Positions 1 to 6,643 of a stretch of DNA of 7,384 nucleotides are shown one piece after another. The stretch is taken from positions 1 through 7,384 of the forward strand of contig JAFGOG010000153.1 in the NCBI GenBank assembly GCA_016926595.1, in the 5' to 3' direction. A model generated the notes under the pieces. The model saw nothing but the letters and a program-made list of their open reading frames with translations. It searched no databases and had not been told where the DNA came from. Source of the stretch: Anaerolineae bacterium (GTDB taxonomy: Bacteria; Chloroflexota; Anaerolineae; JAAYZQ01). The position numbers and the translations under genes were made by a program. The first letter of the stretch is position 1. Every line of letters begins with the position of its first letter.

Positions 1-976
1 GACTATTTGATGTCCTTCCCCGGCCGCTTCCAGGAGCACTTTTTGCCCGATCAGCTCGACCGGATCAGCGTCAGCTTCCTGGTCGACTCGATGCGCAAGC
101 AGCGCGGCGGCTGCGCCACGAACATCGCCTACAGCCTGGCCCTGCTGGGCGAGCGGCCCACGGTCATGGCCACCGTCGGCCAGGATTTCGGCGAGTACCG
201 CGCCTTCCTCGATCAGGCCGGCGTCGACACCTCGGCTATCATCGCCGTCGACGGCGAGTTCACCTCCTCCTTCTTTGTCAACACCGACCAGGACAACAAC
301 CAGATCGCCAGTTTTTACATCGGGGCCATGGCCCGCGCCGATCAGCTCTCATTCCGCGACCTGGACTACCGCGCCATCGACCTGACCATCGTCTCGCCCA
401 ACGCCCCGGCGGCCATGATCAAATACCCGCACGAGTGCCACGAGCTGGGCATCCCCTACATCTACGACCCCAGCCAGCAGATCATCCGCCTCAGCGGTGA
501 GGAGCTGCTGGACGGCACGCGTGGCGCCCGCCTGCTGATCGTCAACGAGTACGAATTTGGCATGATCCGCCACAAGACCGGCCTGTCGGAAAAAGAGCTG
601 CTGGCCCTGCCGCAGGCGACGATCGTCACCCAAGGCGCAGCCGGCTCGACCATCTACGCCGGCGACCGGGAGTACCACATCCCCGCCGTGCCGCCCGACA
701 TCCTGGCCGAGCCGACCGGGGTTGGCGACGCCTACCGCGCCGGGATCATCGCCGGCATGCTGCGCGGCTTTTCCTGGGAGACCACCGGCCGGATCGCCGC
801 CCTGGCCGCCACCTATGTGCTGGAGCAGTTTGGCACCCAAAACCATCGCTATACGCCCGACCAGTTCGTGGCGCGCTATCGCCGCGCCTTTGGCCACGCG
901 CCCGAACTGGACGAGCTGCTGATCAAGAAATCCGGTTCATCTGCTCTGGCCCCCGTCTCGGGGGCGAGAAATCCAT

Positions 977-978
<2 letters not shown>
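1..978 (+). CDS. PfkB-family sugar/nucleoside kinase, probable adenosine kinase (5' end outside window)
   Basis: This is a ribokinase/PfkB-fold ATP-dependent kinase. In this context its likely reaction is adenosine + ATP to AMP + ADP in the cytoplasm. The reading frame is open from base 1, and the first codons (Asp-Tyr-Leu-Met-Ser-Phe-Pro-Gly-Arg-Phe) match the first beta-strand region of the family, so roughly ten N-terminal residues lie upstream. The TTG at 7 is an internal Leu codon. Counting from base 1, the substrate-side RGGCATNIA motif is at about residues 35-43. The C-terminal PfkB signature EPTGVGDAYRAG is at about 237-248, with the expected catalytic Asp at 243 (bases 727-729). Residues 310-325 form an extra Ser/Ala/Pro-rich tail. 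The ahcY start follows 12 bases after the stop, so the two are almost certainly co-transcribed. Kinase family is secure. Substrate adenosine is inferred from the ahcY-metK neighbourhood; a sugar substrate is the alternative. Confidence 0.88.
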
Positions 979-2253
<1,275 letters not shown>

Positions 2254-2267
2254 TCCTACAACATTCG

Positions 2268-2305
2268 TGCTACCTGTCCTGGCCGGCGGGCCAGGACAGG
2301 TAGCA
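2268..2305 (+). repeat. Perfect 17-bp inverted repeat with GGCG loop between ahcY and metK
   Basis: Bases 2268-2284 (TGCTACCTGTCCTGGCC) pair without mismatch with 2289-2305, leaving the tetraloop 2285-2288. It fills about half of the 77-base gap. Neither flank has a run of T on its exit strand, so it is not a classic intrinsic terminator for either direction. Plausible roles are partial termination, mRNA stabilisation of the ahcY 3' end, or control of metK expression; its right arm ends 8 bases before the metK ribosome binding site. Eleven bases of the left arm also occur at the end of ahcY (2223-2233). Confidence 0.9.
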
Positions 2306-2313
2306 AATAGATT

Positions 2314-2320
2314 GAAGGAG
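2314..2320 (+). promoter_or_regulatory. Ribosome binding site of metK
   Basis: GAAGGAG ends 10 bases before the ATG at 2331. The alternative in-frame ATG at 2352 has no comparable purine-rich site in front, so the site supports the longer start. Confidence 0.65.
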
Positions 2321-2330
2321 CAAGAAACCA

Positions 2331-3548
2331 ATGTCAATAACCACAACCTTTATGACATCGCCCAAGTTCTTTTTTACCTCCGAGTCGGTCACCGAGGGTC
2401 ACCCCGACAAGCTGTGCGACCAGATCTCGGACGCCGTCCTGGACGCTATCTTTAAGGATGATCCCAACGCCCGCGTGGCCTGCGAGGCGAGTGTCACCAC
2501 CGGCATGGTCCTGGTCTTTGGCGAGATCACGACCAAAACCTACGTCGACCTCAATTCTCTCATCCGTGACGTGGTGCTCGACATCGGCTACACCCGCGCC
2601 AAGTTCGGCTTTGACGGCGAGACCTGCGGTGTGCTGGTCTCGATCAAAGAGCAGAGCGCCGACATCGCCCTGGGCGTCGATAAGGCCCTCGAGGCCAAGC
2701 GCGGCGAGATGACCGATGCTGAGATCGAGGCCACCGGCGCCGGCGACCAGGGCATGATGGTCGGCTTTGCCTGCACCGAGACGCCCGAGCTGATGCCGAT
2801 GCCGATCATGCTGGCCCACAAGCTCTGCCGCCGCCTGAGCCAGGTCCGCCGCGAAGAGATCCTGCCCTACCTCCGCCCCGACGGCAAGAGCCAGGTCACC
2901 GTCGAGTACGAGTATGGGCGGCCCAAGCGGGTGGACACTATCGTCATCTCTGCCCAGCACTCGCCCGACGTCGCCCAGGACAAGATCCGCGACGACGTCA
3001 TCAACCGGGTCATCAAATACGTCGTCCCCAACGGTATGTTGGACGACGACACCAAGATCTATGTCAACCCCACCGGCCGCTTTGTCACCGGCGGCCCCAA
3101 GGGCGACGCCGGCCTCACCGGCCGCAAGATCATCGTCGACACCTACGGCGGCATGGCCAGCCACGGCGGCGGCTGCTTCTCGGGCAAGGACCCCACCAAG
3201 GTCGACCGCTCGGGCGCCTACTATGCCCGCTACGTCGCCAAGAACATCGTCGCCGCCGGCCTGGCCGACCGCGTCGAGCTCCAGATCAGCTATGCCATCG
3301 GCGTGGCTCGCCCCCTGTCCCTGGCCATCGAGACCTTTGGCACCGACAAGGTGCCCGACGACAAGATCGTCGAGCTGATCGAGCGCCATTTTGACTTTCG
3401 CCCGGCCGCCATCATCCGCGACCTGGACCTCCGCCGGCCCATCTACCGCGCCACCGCGGCCTATGGCCACTTTGGCCGCACCGACATCGACGCCACCTGG
3501 GAGCGCACCGACAAAGCCGACCTCCTGCGCCGCGACGCCGGCCTGTAG
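2331..3548 (+). CDS. metK: S-adenosylmethionine synthetase (methionine adenosyltransferase)
   Basis: It makes S-adenosylmethionine from methionine and ATP, releasing phosphate and pyrophosphate, in the cytoplasm. The 405 residues are close to the usual bacterial length (about 380-400), with a slightly long N-terminus before the first conserved block. Diagnostic motifs run in order: [20 protein letters not shown] at 15-34 (His24, Asp26 and Lys27 at the ATP/metal site), [12 protein letters not shown] at 136-147, DGKSQVT at 184-190, [21 protein letters not shown] at 246-266, and the phosphate-binding loop with [17 protein letters not shown] at 278-294. The loop reads Gly-Gly-Gly-Cys where GGGA is usual. 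All three structural repeats are complete. The gene is the last of the methyl-cycle operon, 77 bases after ahcY, and is followed by a strong hairpin. No SAM riboswitch is visible in the short gap upstream. Confidence 0.98.
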   Translation: MSITTTFMTSPKFFFTSESVTEGHPDKLCDQISDAVLDAIFKDDPNARVACEASVTTGMVLVFGEITTKTYVDLNSLIRDVVLDIGYTRAKFGFDGETCGVLVSIKEQSADIALGVDKALEAKRGEMTDAEIEATGAGDQGMMVGFACTETPELMPMPIMLAHKLCRRLSQVRREEILPYLRPDGKSQVTVEYEYGRPKRVDTIVISAQHSPDVAQDKIRDDVINRVIKYVVPNGMLDDDTKIYVNPTGRFVTGGPKGDAGLTGRKIIVDTYGGMASHGGGCFSGKDPTKVDRSGAYYARYVAKNIVAAGLADRVELQISYAIGVARPLSLAIETFGTDKVPDDKIVELIERHFDFRPAAIIRDLDLRRPIYRATAAYGHFGRTDIDATWERTDKADLLRRDAGL

Positions 3549-3560
3549 CCGCATCGCAGT

Positions 3561-3601
3561 GGGGGGTGTAGGGGAGGCTGCGAGCCTTCCCTACACCCCC
3601 C
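3561..3601 (+). terminator. 19-bp GC-rich hairpin after metK, probable bidirectional transcription end or dispersed palindrome
   Basis: Bases 3561-3579 pair with 3583-3601 with a single G-U pair (3574:3588) and a three-base GCG loop. It starts 13 bases after the metK stop and ends 9 bases before the stop codon of a minus-strand gene remnant, so it sits where a shared terminator of convergent genes would be. No U-tract follows on either strand. A REP-like dispersed palindrome is an equally possible reading. Confidence 0.65.
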
Positions 3602-3609
3602 GGCAAGCG

Positions 3610-3790
3610 TCAGCCTTCCACCTGTAGCTCCACCCATCCGCCAAACACCTGGCCCGGCCCGTACAGATCCTGCTTGCCGTCCTGGTTCTCGTCAAACCCG
3701 TCCGTGACCTGCCCGGAAAGCTCGATGGTGGTCTCAACCCGGTGAGCGCCTGGCTCCAGGACCATCTCCAATCCTTCGAACACCTGCTCC
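3610..3790 (-). pseudogene. C-terminal remnant of an unrecognised protein with a DxNxDGxxD calcium-loop-like motif
   Basis: The minus frame is open from 3948 (ATG) to a TGA at 3612-3610. Only its last ~57 residues, from about base 3783 down, look like natural protein: alternating polar and hydrophobic strands ending in Gly-Trp-Val-Glu-Leu-Gln-Val-Glu-Gly. They contain Asp-Glu-Asn-Gln-Asp-Gly-Lys-Gln-Asp at 3693-3667, which fits the DxNxDGxxD pattern of calcium-binding loops (dockerin, thrombospondin type 3, EF-hand-like). The upstream part of the frame overlaps a plus-strand promoter and a short ORF and has no protein-like character. I read this as the tail of a larger, probably extracytoplasmic, beta-rich protein whose front was lost by rearrangement. 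The alternative is a real 112-residue protein starting at 3948. The parent family is not recognised. Confidence 0.45.
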
Positions 3791-3799
3791 GGAAAAGCC

Positions 3800-3828
3800 T
3801 TGCATCCCCCGCCAGACCGTGGTACAAT
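3800..3828 (+). promoter_or_regulatory. Sigma-70-type promoter upstream of plsY
   Basis: TTGCAT (3800-3805), a 17-base spacer, then TACAAT (3823-3828). Each box differs from the consensus by one base and the spacer is optimal. Predicted start near 3835 gives a leader of about 135 bases before plsY, containing the 24-codon ORF at 3859. It may originally have served a gene now reduced to that ORF. Confidence 0.6.
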
Positions 3829-3858
3829 GGCTGCAAATCCAGTTCGGGGAGACATCAC

Positions 3859-3933
3859 ATGGCGCTGAGCGATGGCAAGTCGTTGCTGAGCCGACGGTAC
3901 CGCATCGCCGGCCGCAGGCTTGACGCATCCTAG
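3859..3933 (+). pseudogene. 24-codon ORF resembling the N-terminal start of a Ser/Thr protein kinase; leader peptide is the alternative
   Basis: ATG at 3859 is preceded by GGGGA at 3846-3850 and by a promoter, as a real gene start would be. The peptide begins Met-Ala-Leu-Ser-Asp-Gly-Lys-Ser-Leu-Leu-Ser-Arg-Arg-Tyr-Arg-Ile. This resembles the MxLxxGxLLxxRYRI opening that precedes the glycine-rich loop of many bacterial Hanks-type kinases. It then runs Ala-Gly-Arg-Arg-Leu-Asp-Ala-Ser and stops, with no glycine loop. I infer a truncated kinase start left by a deletion. It could instead be a functional upstream ORF of plsY, whose ATG lies 36 bases after the stop. A small hairpin, CGCATC (3924-3929) with GATGCG (3937-3942), covers the stop codon. 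Confidence 0.35.
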
Positions 3934-3956
3934 GTTGATGCGCGCCATCGTCGAGC

Positions 3957-3963
3957 GGGAGGG
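3957..3963 (+). promoter_or_regulatory. Ribosome binding site of plsY-like gene
   Basis: GGGAGGG ends 6 bases before the ATG at 3970 and supports that start. Confidence 0.65.
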
Positions 3964-3969
3964 CTCAAC

Positions 3970-4632
3970 ATGCAGACCTGGATCGGCCTGTTGCTGATTG
4001 CTCTCGGCTACCTGTCCGGCTCGGTCAACTATGCCATCCTCGTAACCAGGGTCGTCGCCGGCGTCGACATCCGCACGCTGGGCAATCGCAATCCGGGGAC
4101 GGCTAACGTGGGTCGCAACGTGGGAAAGGGCTGGGCTGCGGTGGTGTTCTTTCTAGACCTGTTCAAGGGCCTGGGCCCCGTCCTCCTATCCGCTCAGCTC
4201 CTTCACCCCGCCAGCTCGCCGTGCAAAAACGCCGTCCTGGCGGCGGTGGGGATGGCGGCCATCTTGGGGCACAAAAAGCCGCTGTTCTTTGGTTTCAAGG
4301 GCGGCGGCGCCATCGCCACCTCCATCGGAGTCCTCGCCTACTTTGTCCCCGTCGAGGTCATGATTGCCCTCACCCTGGGCTTTGTCCTGGCGATGAGCTT
4401 TTTTCGGCGCGCCCGGCACGTGCTCGGCCAGTGGACCCCCATCCTGTTTCTGACAACCCTGCCCTTTCTGACTCTGGCTGTCAACGCCTGGCTGGACGTG
4501 CCCCTATTCGGCGGCGTCTCTTTGGGCGGACACCCCTGGGAAGTGCCGGTCATCGTCCTGGCGATCGCCCTGTTCATCTTGGCGCTCAACGCCTCGTTCA
4601 TGGCGGAGCAACTGGGCCGGCCAGACCGGTAG
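3970..4632 (+). CDS. plsY: PlsY-family acyl-phosphate:glycerol-3-phosphate acyltransferase, divergent
   Basis: PlsY proteins are inner-membrane enzymes that transfer an acyl group from acyl-phosphate to glycerol-3-phosphate, the first step of phospholipid synthesis. The 220 residues match the family size and hydrophobicity, with helices at roughly 3-25, 54-75, 87-101, 114-143, 154-175 and 190-208. Family blocks visible are YLSGSVNYAILV (14-25, with the motif-1 Ser), LGNRNPGTANVGRNVGKG (37-54), the FFLDLFKG helix end (60-67), and GHKKPLFFGFKGGGAIATSIG (100-120). Two departures stand out. The glycerol-phosphate loop reads FKGGGAIAT where FKGGKGVAT is usual. The C-terminal block lacks the usual HRENIxRLxxGxE pattern and has Leu-Asn-Ala-Ser-Phe-Met-Ala-Glu-Gln. 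It may be a paralogue with altered activity, so the symbol denotes the family. It is apparently transcribed alone from the promoter at 3800 and converges on the minus-strand genes. Confidence 0.82.
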   Translation: MQTWIGLLLIALGYLSGSVNYAILVTRVVAGVDIRTLGNRNPGTANVGRNVGKGWAAVVFFLDLFKGLGPVLLSAQLLHPASSPCKNAVLAAVGMAAILGHKKPLFFGFKGGGAIATSIGVLAYFVPVEVMIALTLGFVLAMSFFRRARHVLGQWTPILFLTTLPFLTLAVNAWLDVPLFGGVSLGGHPWEVPVIVLAIALFILALNASFMAEQLGRPDR

Positions 4633-4722
4633 GCGGATTCCAGGCCCCGAGCCCGCTCCAAAGGCCGGGCCGGATGGAACACCTTGCCCGTCCGCCGGCG
4701 CCTTGGCGAGCAACCCCTTTTG

Positions 4723-4738
4723 CCCGGCGATTGCCGGG
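4723..4738. terminator. Small GC hairpin in the convergent gap after the plsY-like gene
   Basis: CCCGGC (4723-4728) pairs with GCCGGG (4733-4738) around a GATT loop. It is the clearest of several weak stems in the 180-base gap 4633-4812 between convergent genes; another is GGCCC 4643-4647 with GGGCC 4667-4671. There is no U-tract, so a terminator role is only suggested by position. Nothing else is seen in this gap. Confidence 0.25.
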
Positions 4739-4812
4739 GACTGCGGTGCCGCCGTAGGCGAATCGCCCCCTGTCGTCAATATCGGCGGCCGGGGCTTGTC
4801 GCTGAGAACGGG

Positions 4813-5283
4813 TCAGCCCACTCCCCGCCGCATCGCTGCGCCCATCGACCCCAGCAGCAGGACCGTAGTCGCCACGGTGACCAGCCACAGCCCCCGGTCC
4901 ATGCGGAACATCGGCAGCCCCATCAGCAGGATCGCCCCAAAGAAAAGCAGGAGATAGGGGGTGAGAATGGCTGGACGCGCCGGCGAGCGGAACTCGACCG
5001 GCCAGACATACTCCACGGCGACCATGAGCATGACAAAAGCGATATAGACCGCTGAACCAACCCACTGCCGCCAGTCCGCGCCCGCCCCCACCAAAGCGGC
5101 CAGCGCCAGCGCCGCCGGCAGCGCGAGCGCGATGTTGGCATAGCCCAACAGGTGGTTGATCGCCCGGCTGCCCGTGCGCACCCGCGACATAAACCCCGCC
5201 GCCTGCAGCAGGTTGACGGCGTTCACCACCCCCCACACCGTCAGCGCCGCCCACCACGGATCGACCCGCATCTCAGCCTGCAT
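4813..5283 (-). CDS. Conserved-looking hypothetical membrane protein, five predicted helices
   Basis: I do not recognise a named family. The 156-residue product has five hydrophobic segments at about 11-30, 44-66, 74-95, 107-124 and 130-148, with no signal peptide and no metal- or nucleotide-binding motif. Polar or charged residues near the helices may be functional: Asn21, Asn24, the SRVRTGSR stretch at 33-40, Asn43/His44, and EYVWPVEFRSP at 91-101. The start is supported by GGGGGGAGG (5298-5290) six bases before the ATG. Its frame gives sensible membrane-protein composition, while overlapping frames on both strands are Arg/Pro/Ala-rich. It has its own probable promoter, two operator-like repeats and a leader hairpin just upstream, and it follows the exporter gene on the same strand after 146 bases. 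Function is unknown; existence as a gene is fairly secure. Confidence 0.8.
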   Translation of the reverse strand: MQAEMRVDPWWAALTVWGVVNAVNLLQAAGFMSRVRTGSRAINHLLGYANIALALPAALALAALVGAGADWRQWVGSAVYIAFVMLMVAVEYVWPVEFRSPARPAILTPYLLLFFGAILLMGLPMFRMDRGLWLVTVATTVLLLGSMGAAMRRGVG

Positions 5284-5289
5284 ATTGCG

Positions 5290-5298
5290 CCTCCCCCC
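5290..5298 (-). promoter_or_regulatory. Ribosome binding site of the hypothetical membrane protein
   Basis: Read on the minus strand, GGGGGGAGG lies six bases before the ATG. Its G-run could pair with CCCTG further upstream in the leader (CCCTG-N7-CAGGG), which might modulate access. Confidence 0.55.
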
Positions 5299-5337
5299 TG
5301 TTGGCTCCAGGGTGCGTCCTGATCTTGTCCCTCCGGT

Positions 5338-5354
5338 CGCCTGTAATTCAGGCG
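5338..5354 (-). promoter_or_regulatory. Leader hairpin upstream of the membrane protein gene
   Basis: CGCCTG (5338-5343) and CAGGCG (5349-5354) form a 6-bp stem with a 5-base loop. It falls about 10-27 bases into the transcript predicted from the promoter at 5372-5401. Role unknown. Confidence 0.35.
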
Positions 5355-5371
5355 TCCCTCATCCTGCCCAC

Positions 5372-5401
5372 AATATAGCCGTCAAGTGGGTGAGTTGTCA
5401 T
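5372..5401 (-). promoter_or_regulatory. Probable promoter of the membrane protein gene
   Basis: On the minus strand, ATGACA (5401-5396) is followed after 18 bases by TATATT (5377-5372); each box has one mismatch to the sigma-70 consensus. The predicted start is near 5365, giving a leader of about 80 bases. It would let the gene be expressed separately from the exporter gene upstream. Confidence 0.45.
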
Positions 5402-5420
5402 CCCTCAAATGGGTGATTTG
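5382..5420. promoter_or_regulatory. Two operator-like direct repeats overlapping the promoter
   Basis: TCAAGTGGGTGAGTTG (5382-5397) and TCAAATGGGTGATTTG (5405-5420) agree at 14 of 16 positions and start 23 bases apart, about two helical turns. The second copy contains a perfect 5-bp palindrome, CAAAT-GGGTG-ATTTG; the first has a near version. The first copy covers the promoter spacer and edge of the -35 box, and the second lies just upstream of it. This arrangement fits a DNA-binding regulator; its identity is unknown. Confidence 0.45.
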
Positions 5421-5429
5421 GGGCTTGAT

Positions 5430-6641
5430 TCAGGCCCGAGGCGCAGTGCTCGCTGCGCCGGCTTGTCTCCCTTCTTGGACTACCCACACCATGCTGGCCA
5501 GGAACCCGGCCAGCATGATCGCTGCGCCGCTGAGATAGGGCAGGCTATAGTTCAGGTCAAAGGCAAAGCCAGCCCAGACCGGCCCCACGACGCGGCCCAG
5601 GCTGTTGAACGAGTTGTTGAGGCCCATCACCGCCCCCTGCTGCGCCTCCGCTCGCTTCGAGGTCAGTGACATGACCGCCGGGCGCAGCAGGGCATTGGGC
5701 AGGGTGAACAGCCCGGTGGTCAGCAGCACCGTCGCCAGGCTATTGGCCGCCAGCAGCAGGGCGAAGGTGACGGCGCTGCCAAGCAGGGTAGCCTTGATGA
5801 CCGTCGCTTCACCCCAACGCTTGGTCAGCGGCCCGGTGAGCGCCCCTTGGGTGATCGCCGCCACGATGCCGGCGACGGTCAATATCCAGCCGACCTCTTC
5901 CGTGCCATAGCCAAACCTCTTCAAAGCATAGTAGCCAAAGATGCCCTGGAAATTGGTCAGCCCAAAGCTCACCAGGAAGGCCATGAACAGCAGCGCGCCT
6001 AGCGGGCCGGACAGCGCCTGCCACAGGCCTCGGACCTGGGCGGCTGGCTTGGCGCCACCCGCCATTTGTTGCCGGGCCTCGGCGGGCAGCGATTCGGGCA
6101 GAAAGAGCAGGACCAGCAGCAGGGTCAGCAGGCAGATGGCGGCCGTGAGAAAAAAGGGCGTAGCCAGCGACTCGCCGCCCAGCAGGCCGCCCAGCGCCGG
6201 GCCAAGAACCATGCCCAGCCCCGTCGCCGCCCCCAGCGCGCCCATCCCCCCGCCCCGGTCCCGTTCCGAGGTGCTGTCGCCGATGTAGGCCATCGTCGTC
6301 GGCATCGTGGCCGAGGAGAGCAGCGCGCCCGCGCCCCGGGCGACAAAGAGCATCCACAGCTCGGTGGATAGCCCAAAGAGCAGCATTGACAGCCCATAGC
6401 CGAGCAGCCCGACGGCGAGGACCGGCTTGCGCCCCCGGCGGTCCGACACGCCGCCCCACACAGGAGAGGCGACGAGCTGGATAAAGGGCGAGATGGCCAC
6501 CAGCAGGCCCAGCTCGGTGGCGCTGGCACCCATGCTCTCGACGTAGAAAGGCATGAGGGGCATGACCATGCCAAAGCCCAGCATGACCACCCCCAGGGTC
6601 AGGGACAGAATGGCGACATTGTGCCGGTTGCCGGTCCTCAT
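5430..6641 (-). CDS. Major facilitator superfamily drug:H+ antiporter-type exporter (DHA1-like, TetA/Bmr style)
   Basis: It is probably a proton-coupled efflux pump of the cytoplasmic membrane; the substrate cannot be told. The 403 residues give the usual 12-helix length, with a hydrophilic central loop at about 183-212. The N-terminal half shows MVMPLMPFYVESMG (25-38). Motif A, GGVSDRRGRKP, is at 63-73 in the loop between helices 2 and 3. The motif B arginine is Arg102 in ARGAGALLSS, and the antiporter motif C, ATGLGMVLGPALGG, is at 139-152. The C-terminal half carries QGAVMGLNNSFNSLGRVVGPVWAG (335-358), typical of tetracycline/multidrug exporters. The ATG lies two bases after the stop of the upstream PEP-utilising enzyme gene, so the two form one coupled operon. 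That partner suggests drug or metabolite handling, but this is inference. A non-drug solute exporter remains possible. Confidence 0.93.
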   Translation of the reverse strand: MRTGNRHNVAILSLTLGVVMLGFGMVMPLMPFYVESMGASATELGLLVAISPFIQLVASPVWGGVSDRRGRKPVLAVGLLGYGLSMLLFGLSTELWMLFVARGAGALLSSATMPTTMAYIGDSTSERDRGGGMGALGAATGLGMVLGPALGGLLGGESLATPFFLTAAICLLTLLLVLLFLPESLPAEARQQMAGGAKPAAQVRGLWQALSGPLGALLFMAFLVSFGLTNFQGIFGYYALKRFGYGTEEVGWILTVAGIVAAITQGALTGPLTKRWGEATVIKATLLGSAVTFALLLAANSLATVLLTTGLFTLPNALLRPAVMSLTSKRAEAQQGAVMGLNNSFNSLGRVVGPVWAGFAFDLNYSLPYLSGAAIMLAGFLASMVWVVQEGRQAGAASTAPRA

Positions 6642-6643
6642 CG

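Noticed and set aside
7..12. TTG-ATG as a start of the first kinase gene
   Set aside because: The frame is open to base 1, and the residues at the edge belong to the conserved first strand of the PfkB fold, so these codons are internal.
349..897. Minus-strand open frame opposite the PfkB kinase
   Set aside because: Gly/Ala/Val-rich composition without any motif; shadow of a recognised gene.
2254..2330. SAM or SAH riboswitch before metK
   Set aside because: The gap is only 77 bases and is mostly one simple hairpin; no multi-helix junction or known SAM/SAH riboswitch pattern is visible.
2334..3554. 406-codon minus-strand open frame antisense to metK
   Set aside because: It is a high-GC shadow frame: Val/Ala/Gly/Asp-rich without motifs, exactly opposite a fully conserved metK.
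3742..3933. Longer 63-codon version of the short plus-strand ORF before plsY
   Set aside because: It would start upstream of the predicted promoter and inside the minus-strand remnant; only the part from 3859 has a ribosome site and kinase-like residues.
4006..4018. Further copy of the CTACCTGTCC stretch in the plsY-like gene
   Set aside because: It encodes Tyr-Leu-Ser with common codons and has no pairing partner nearby; likely chance codon use.
4598..5257. 219-codon minus-strand frame overlapping the membrane protein gene
   Set aside because: Gly/Ala/Arg-rich, no ribosome site, and it overlaps both the plsY-like end and a frame with clear membrane-protein character.
5372..5386. TTGACG directly before TATATT on the minus strand as a promoter
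   Set aside because: The two hexamers are only two bases apart, so they cannot act together; the ATGACA box 18 bases upstream is a better partner.
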